Source of the DNA: Rickettsiaceae bacterium
GTDB taxonomy: Bacteria > Pseudomonadota > Alphaproteobacteria > Rickettsiales > Rickettsiaceae
Direction of reading: 5' to 3'
NCBI GenBank assembly: GCA_030731565.1
Contig: JANQTT010000085.1
Span: 1 to 30,717, forward strand
DNA length: 30,717 bases
A model generated the notes under the pieces. That model did no database searches, was not told the origin of the DNA, and worked only from the letters and a program-made list of their open reading frames with translations. This document shows positions 26,549 through 30,717 of the stretch, one piece after another. The translations under genes and the position numbers were made by a program. Every line of letters begins with the position of its first letter. The first letter of the stretch is position 1.

Positions 26549-26655
26549 TATAGTTATTCAATTTGAATTTGGGCTTTAGCGCAATGAGTCGAAGCCTATA
26601 TCTAATAGGTGAAAGGGCGAGCAACAACGTACCAACTTCAAAGTGAATGACTATA
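26549..26655. repeat. Palindromic interspersed repeat, family A, copy 2
   Basis: This copy begins TATAGTTATTCAATTTGAAT and ends TTCAAAGTGAATGACTATA, again imperfect reverse complements. It matches the copy at 2420-2526 in order and orientation, with differences mostly in the middle. It ends at the 5' edge of the broken lysozyme gene, so one possible start codon (26647) lies inside the repeat. Confidence 0.75.
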
Positions 26656-26685
26656 GTGCAAGATAAATTAATGATATTCTTAACC

Positions 26686-27192
26686 ATGAAAAAAAGCATA
26701 TTTTTTCTATTAATACTAGTTATTGGCACATTTTGCCTGTATACAATTTTTAAGAATATTACTATGGAAATTAACCCAAAAGAAGCAGCTAAACTTCGTG
26801 ATGAATTACACAACTTAGATATACATGGTTCTGATGATCGCGAGGTATATTACGAAAAATTATATTATATCATAGCAAGCGGTGAAGGCTTTTCTTCCAA
26901 AATTTATAGAGACAGCAAAGACATATTGACTATAGGATATGGTTTTAATATGGATAGAGGGAATGCGTCTAGAAATGAGTAGAACCAAATATTTAAAGGC
27001 TTGGTATCTTTTGAAGAAGCAAAAAAAAGAGAGCTAGAGATAACTAAAAAACAAGCTCGGATGCTTAAAAGATATGGAGTAGAAAAAAGAGAAATAGCAA
27101 AATTAGGTGGTACAGACAGGATACCATCAGCAGATTTTCCAAAAATCAATAATTTTTTTAACTTAATTAAAACAATTGTTGATTTATGTTAA
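26686..27192 (+). pseudogene. Phage-type lysozyme (GH24) with N-terminal membrane anchor, 5' fragment
   Basis: The frame encodes an N-terminal hydrophobic anchor (MKKSIFFLLILVIGTFCLYT) and a GH24 muramidase core reading SGEGFSSKIYRDSKDILTIG. The spacing Glu-8-Asp-5-Thr is exactly that of the T4 lysozyme catalytic triad. An anchor before the core recalls signal-anchor-release endolysins. A TAG at 26980-26982 stops the frame just after the GYGFNMDR loop, but the same frame then continues through FEEAKKRELEITKKQARMLK to TAA at 27190. The last part (from about 27103) appears to belong to inserted DNA, and the rest of the lysozyme domain lies at 28505 onwards. ATG 26647 is an alternative start. 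The gene is judged broken. Confidence 0.75.
27094..27102. repeat. 9-bp direct repeat, left copy, at edge of insertion
   Basis: ATAGCAAAA here recurs at 28505-28513. Both lie in the lysozyme reading frame (codons Ile-Ala-Lys), and joining them gives a continuous frame reading KREIAKELAKIYELYW. The repeat could be a target-site duplication. Confidence 0.45.
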
Positions 27193-27252
27193 TTTTACTA
27201 TTAATATAAAAACCTAGCATTAAATAATTAATTAAACCTAAAAAGGTATTTT

Positions 27253-28332
27253 ATGAAGATTTCAATTAGCGACTTGAGAAAATATTTAGAAGAAAACAAA
27301 GATGCAACATCAATTGACCTAAGCAGCAAAAGTATAGACGATGAAGGGATTGTTATAATTAGTAATTTTTTAAAAAATAACACAGTTTTAAGAAATCTAA
27401 ATCTTACTAACAACAATATAGTGAACATAAAGCCCCTAGCCGAAGTTCTCAGTAATAAACATAACTTAAAATCACTAGACCTTACCAATAACAAGATGTC
27501 GGATATAGATTATTTAGCCAAAGTCCTCAGTAATAACAAAGGTTTAACATCTTTAAACCTTTGTCTTAATAGCATCGAGAATTTAGAAGTATTTAGTGAT
27601 GCACTTAAGACTAATAGTACTTTAGAAAATCTAAATCTTAGTGGTAATCTCATAGTAAATGTAGATCCTTTAATTAATGCCCTTGATAGAAATAAAGATT
27701 TAATAGATTTAAATCTTAATCTTATAAGAGCATCTGACGACAAAGTAAAAAATATAGAAAATTTAATTCAAAATAATATCAAACATCAAAGTACTAAGGA
27801 ACAATACTCAAAAAACGAGGAAAAAATTGGTGATGATTATGTAAAAAATAACGAGCCAATTAAGGCATTGTCCGCCTACATCAAAGCGCTAAAAATAGAT
27901 AGAAAATTAGTGCCTATCTATGAAAAAATTGGCGATATACTGATTGACAAAGAGAAGTATAATACAGCTCTTGACTTTTTTAAAGTAGGATCTCAAATTA
28001 GCAAAGTAAATTTTTGCTACGATAAATTAATCGCGAACTCTTCGAGCAAAGAGCAAAAATTAAGACTCTTAGAAGAAAAAGGAGACTATGCGGCATCTGT
28101 CGGAGAATTCGATAGTGCTATAAAATATTATAACAGAGCCACAGAGTTGACTTATGATGTAGGAATAAGGAAAAATTTGGCAGAAAAAAAATTGCTACTT
28201 GGAAATAATGACAAATTTTTCAATGACACGACAGAAGCCATAGAATCAGGCGAGTTCTTCAAATATGATTTAGTAGATTTAGATAATATAACTTCAAATA
28301 ATACAGACCTACTACTACTGGGTTATTTGTAA
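27253..28332 (+). CDS. Leucine-rich repeat and TPR protein, possible host-interaction protein
   Basis: The 359-residue protein has about six leucine-rich repeats of roughly 26-28 residues (residues 15-170; for example NLKSLDLTNNKMSDIDYLAK and TLENLNLSGNLIVNVDPL), of the ribonuclease-inhibitor-like kind. TPR-like helix pairs follow (about 185-315; for example EPIKALSAYIKALKIDRK and EFDSAIKYYNRATEL). There is no signal peptide or membrane helix. LRR and TPR modules mediate protein binding and are frequent in effectors of intracellular bacteria; that role is inferred. AAAGG lies 6 bases before ATG 27253. The gene sits inside a disrupted phage-derived gene and is followed by a terminator-like hairpin. 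Its own frame is intact. Confidence 0.8.
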   Translation: MKISISDLRKYLEENKDATSIDLSSKSIDDEGIVIISNFLKNNTVLRNLNLTNNNIVNIKPLAEVLSNKHNLKSLDLTNNKMSDIDYLAKVLSNNKGLTSLNLCLNSIENLEVFSDALKTNSTLENLNLSGNLIVNVDPLINALDRNKDLIDLNLNLIRASDDKVKNIENLIQNNIKHQSTKEQYSKNEEKIGDDYVKNNEPIKALSAYIKALKIDRKLVPIYEKIGDILIDKEKYNTALDFFKVGSQISKVNFCYDKLIANSSSKEQKLRLLEEKGDYAASVGEFDSAIKYYNRATELTYDVGIRKNLAEKKLLLGNNDKFFNDTTEAIESGEFFKYDLVDLDNITSNNTDLLLLGYL

Positions 28333-28355
28333 ACTTTATTGGCTATTAAACCTAA

Positions 28356-28401
28356 TATCTCATACTCAATCGCTTATTCATAAGTGATTGAGTATGAGGT
28401 A
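28356..28401. terminator. Strong hairpin after the LRR-TPR gene
   Basis: CTCATACTCAATCGCTTA (28359-28376) pairs with TAAGTGATTGAGTATGAG (28381-28398) around the loop TTCA, with a single G-T wobble and a few more pairs outside. It lies 24 bases after the stop of the LRR-TPR gene. There is no T tract after it, so it is either a weak or bidirectional terminator or a palindromic element of the insertion. Confidence 0.5.
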
Positions 28402-28426
28402 ACACCAACTCCAATAGTGGTTTAAC

Positions 28427-29070
28427 TTGAATTCATGGTGGACGCGAAAAATTAAAGCCAAATTTAAATTACATTATTATAATAAACTTCCTATTATTAG
28501 ACATATAGCAAAAGAACTCGCAAAAATATATGAACTATATTGGAGTAAAATGCGGCTCAATAAGAGGGCTGTATTAACAGATTTATATTATCAGCATCCA
28601 AAACTTGCAGATGATAAGACAAGAATATCCACTAATTTAAAAGAATATTATAGAACAGGTAGCTCGGATTATTTAGAATTAGCTATAAGCGAAGTAAAAT
28701 TATATTCAAGCTATTCAAAAATCCCCTAGAACGAATAGGGTTACAGAATCGAAATGACATAAGAGCGATTATCTTAGACTCAAGGAGGTGTCCTTTATAC
28801 TCAAATCCACATGATGGACTAATTCCAGAAGAAAAGAAAATTGAAATTATTTTGGGAGAGACAGTTATTCCAAGAGAAATTAGCGCAAAATTTCCAGAAA
28901 GTAATAATTTAGGTGATTATTACATATAGAGAACCCGCGCGGATGATAAGGTAAGGCCTGCTCATCAAGGGCTTCAAGAAAAAGTTTTTAAGCATGAGCA
29001 TAAGATAACGCACCCTGGCGATGATTATGGATGCAGGTGCCTATTGAGAAAAATTACCTATCCACGCTAA
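28427..29070 (+). pseudogene. Lysozyme C-terminal half joined to phage Mu F-like (MuF) head protein end, 3' fragment
   Basis: From about 28505 the frame reads IAKELAKIYELYWSKMRL and RAVLTDLYYQHPKL, which fits the second half of a GH24-type lysozyme. It stops at TAG 28727. One base back (frame from 28726) the protein continues with LERIGLQNRNDIRAIILDSR, CPLYSNPHDGLIPEEKK and FPESNNLGDYYI. It then meets an in-frame TAG at 28927 and goes on with RTRADDKVRPAHQGLQ and HPGDDYGCRC to TAA 29068. That last part carries the hallmark of the phage Mu F/SPP1 gp7 minor head protein domain (R-x-D-x-VRP-x-H and DYGCRC). So the gene has one frameshift, probably a lost A in the A run at 28717-28721, and at least one nonsense codon. 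Confidence 0.75.
28505..28513. repeat. 9-bp direct repeat, right copy, at edge of insertion
   Basis: ATAGCAAAA, identical to 27094-27102 and in the matching reading frame of the split lysozyme gene. Confidence 0.45.
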
Positions 29071-29218
29071 AGTAATAGAAACAAATAACAAAGAACACGA
29101 CTTACCCCAGAAATAATAAGAAAATATATTACATTTACTAATTCCCAACATAAATATTACTAACTCCTATCTAGGCATTTACAGGCAAAGTTAGAAAGAA
29201 GTTTTAAAAAAGTGTTAG

Positions 29219-30493
29219 CTATAAAATCCTAGAAGAATAACCTTTATATAATTGGCGTGGTCTTGCTATTTTGAACTCGGGATCTTCCCAGAGTTCTTTC
29301 CATTGCGAAACCCAACCAGCTGTTCTTGCAACAGCAAATAATACTGTGAACATTTGCGGTGGAATTCCAAGCGCCTTGTAGATAATACCAGAATAAAAAT
29401 CAACATTAGGGTATAATTTTCGGTCTATAAAATACGGATCATTTAATGCTATTTTTTCAAGTTCCATTGCAATGGAAAGCATAGGATTATCTTTAAGCTG
29501 GCCTAGCTCCTCCAGAACTTCTCTGCATGTATCTTTTAGCGCAGCAGCGCGGGGGTCATAATTTTTATAAACTCTATGACCAAACCCCATAAGCCTGAAA
29601 GGGTCGTCTTTATCCTTTGCTTTTTCAATAAATTGTGGGATATTTTTTACAGATCCGATTTCTGACAACATCCTGATTACCGCTTCATTAGCGCCACCGT
29701 GCGCTGGCCCCCAAAGGGATGCAATACCCGCACTAACGCAAGCAAAAGGATTTGGCCCAGACGAACCAGCGGTTCTTACAGTAGAGGTAGAAGCGTTTTG
29801 TTCGTGATCGGCGTGTAAAATAAAAATTTTATCAAGGGCTTTTGAAATTACTGAATTTTGCTTAAATTTTTTGTTTGGAGCGCCAAACATCATGTATAAG
29901 AAATTTTCTGTGAAAGAAAGGTCCTCATCCGGATAAACAAAGGCCTGTCCCATAGAATATTTATAAGTCATTGCTGCAATGGTGGGCATTTTTGCTATCA
30001 TCCTAATAGCACAAAGCTCTCTTCCTTCTGGAGTATTCATGTCTATTGTATCATGATAAAAAGCAGACAATGAACCTACGACCGAAAGTATAACAGCCAT
30101 TGGATGTGCTGAATGCCTGAATGCACCAAAGATATTACGTGTTTGTTCATTGACCATTGAGTGATGCGATATCTTTTTTCTAAAATCTGCATATTCAGTT
30201 TTACTTGGCAATTCCCCATTAAATAGTAAGTACGATACTTCTAGAAAGTCTTTGTTATCCGCCAAATCTTTGATTTCATAACCTCTATGCCTAAGTATAC
30301 CGTTATTCCCGTCAATAAATGTGATAGACGATGTACATGATGCAGTTGACATAAATCCTGGGTCATAAGTGAAATAACCAGTTTCTTTATATAATTTTGT
30401 AACATCGATTACATCCGGTCCAATAGATGCCTTTCTAATTGGTAATTTAAAAGTTTTGTTTTTTATTTTGAGTTCTGCAAATTCATCATTCAT
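29219..30493 (-). CDS. gltA: Citrate synthase
   Basis: GltA condenses oxaloacetate with acetyl-CoA to start the TCA cycle. The 424-residue hexameric-type enzyme has the hallmark [16 protein letters not shown] region, the catalytic H265 ([11 protein letters not shown]), H306 ([14 protein letters not shown]) and D365 (YPNVDFYSG). Many stretches equal what I recall of Rickettsia GltA, for example [13 protein letters not shown] and ILRHRGY; it is about ten residues shorter at the N terminus. The gene stands alone, 148 bases past the phage remnant on the opposite strand. Together with PutA it supports an amino-acid-fuelled TCA cycle. Confidence 0.97.
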   Translation of the reverse strand: MNDEFAELKIKNKTFKLPIRKASIGPDVIDVTKLYKETGYFTYDPGFMSTASCTSSITFIDGNNGILRHRGYEIKDLADNKDFLEVSYLLFNGELPSKTEYADFRKKISHHSMVNEQTRNIFGAFRHSAHPMAVILSVVGSLSAFYHDTIDMNTPEGRELCAIRMIAKMPTIAAMTYKYSMGQAFVYPDEDLSFTENFLYMMFGAPNKKFKQNSVISKALDKIFILHADHEQNASTSTVRTAGSSGPNPFACVSAGIASLWGPAHGGANEAVIRMLSEIGSVKNIPQFIEKAKDKDDPFRLMGFGHRVYKNYDPRAAALKDTCREVLEELGQLKDNPMLSIAMELEKIALNDPYFIDRKLYPNVDFYSGIIYKALGIPPQMFTVLFAVARTAGWVSQWKELWEDPEFKIARPRQLYKGYSSRIL

Positions 30494-30717
30494 ATTTTTC
30501 TTGTGTGCATTAGTTGTAAATCAAGGTTATTCTATCAATTAATAATCCTATGTGATTTCTTATTCGCTTTGCAACTAAAACAATTAAGTTACTTATTTTC
30601 TTAGATATTATGTGATATTTCTAGGGCAATTAGAATTTACTAAGGTCATCTACTGTCTTAAAAATTCTTCTCTTTTTGCTTGATTTTTAAGACAGTAGAT
30701 GACGCAGGGTAGGATTC
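30494..30717. other. Region upstream of gltA to window end
   Basis: Apart from the inverted repeat at 30645-30703, I see no coding frame or RNA gene in these 224 bases. The gltA promoter should lie here, but no clear pair of boxes stands out. Confidence 0.4.
30645..30703. repeat. Perfect 21-bp inverted repeat upstream of gltA
   Basis: The arm 30645-30665 (starting GTCATCTACTGTC) is the exact reverse complement of 30683-30703 (ending GACAGTAGATGAC), with a 17-base pyrimidine-rich spacer. No T tract follows on either strand. It may be a short member of a dispersed palindrome class, since its GTCAT...ATGAC ends equal those of the element at 4209-4294, or a terminator for a gene beyond the window edge. 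Confidence 0.7.

Larger units (their letters stand above)
27103..28504. mobile_element. Candidate 1.4-kb insertion carrying the LRR-TPR gene
   Basis: The segment between the two 9-bp repeats separates the two halves of one lysozyme-like gene; with one repeat copy it measures 1411 bp. It holds the LRR-TPR gene and a strong hairpin. I see no transposase and no terminal inverted repeats, so the mechanism is unclear. It could be a cargo insertion, a recombination product, or an older rearrangement. Confidence 0.4.

Noticed and set aside
27103..28513. Terminal inverted repeats of a classical insertion sequence at the edges of the LRR-TPR insert.
   Set aside because: The two ends, compared as reverse complements, do not match beyond a few bases, and no transposase frame is present.
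26980..28929. Recoding of TAG as an amino acid in the lysozyme/MuF frame.
   Set aside because: TAG is the normal stop of several intact genes here (era, the amidase, pgi, the Trm112-like gene), and the same locus also has a frameshift and an insertion, so simple decay is more likely.
29071..29218. Further coding sequence of the phage gene after TAA 29068.
   Set aside because: All plus-strand frames are closed within a short distance and no motif is recognisable.

Overview
The window is AT-rich chromosomal DNA from an alphaproteobacterium, most likely an obligate intracellular member of the Rickettsiaceae outside the classical Rickettsia species. This rests on the era-rnc-lepB cluster, a citrate synthase and an S-adenosylmethionine transporter that read like rickettsial ones, a rickettsia-type anhydro-muropeptide amidase, many uptake carriers, palindromic intergenic repeats and broken phage genes. 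A glucose-6-phosphate isomerase, a FliX-like flagellar regulator and a SulP/Usp pair are less typical of Rickettsia itself. The taxonomic call is by recall of protein families, not by a search.

Layout. 1-2400: era, rnc and lepB in one overlapping minus-strand operon (ribosome maturation, RNA processing, protein export). 2400-4450: a palindromic repeat, a zinc peptidoglycan amidase (+), an OmpW-type porin (-), and a second kind of palindromic repeat. 4450-9860 (+): a SAM importer, a ProP-type MFS carrier, and a short PutA directly behind the carrier, which suggests proline import coupled to oxidation to glutamate. 9880-10840 (-): a DUF1284 cysteine-rich protein and a BioY biotin carrier. 10955-16690 (-): two tandem giant receptors, each a sodium/solute-symporter-like membrane domain fused to a histidine kinase. 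Their coiled-coil/HisKA DNA is identical over 354 bp while the membrane parts are diverged. 17050-18870 (-): a Trm112-type miniprotein, a small conserved-looking protein, and ffh. 18950-19760 (+): a FliX-like gene and an unknown 88-residue protein. 19800-24850: an NhaC-type antiporter (-), pgi (+), and a SulP transporter/universal stress protein operon (-) with visibly higher G+C than its surroundings. 25000-26510 (+): a strong sigma70-like promoter and another MFS carrier. 26540-29070 (+): a second copy of the first palindromic repeat, then a phage-derived lysozyme/MuF-type gene broken by stops, a frameshift and an apparent 1.4-kb insertion carrying an LRR-TPR gene. 29219-30493 (-): gltA, followed by a 21-bp perfect inverted repeat.

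The two parts most worth following are the paired transporter-kinase receptors, which look like one signalling output kept identical while the input domains diversify, and the interrupted lysozyme-MuF gene, where a possible host-interaction protein (LRR-TPR) sits between 9-bp direct repeats. Joining the gene at those repeats restores the reading frame.
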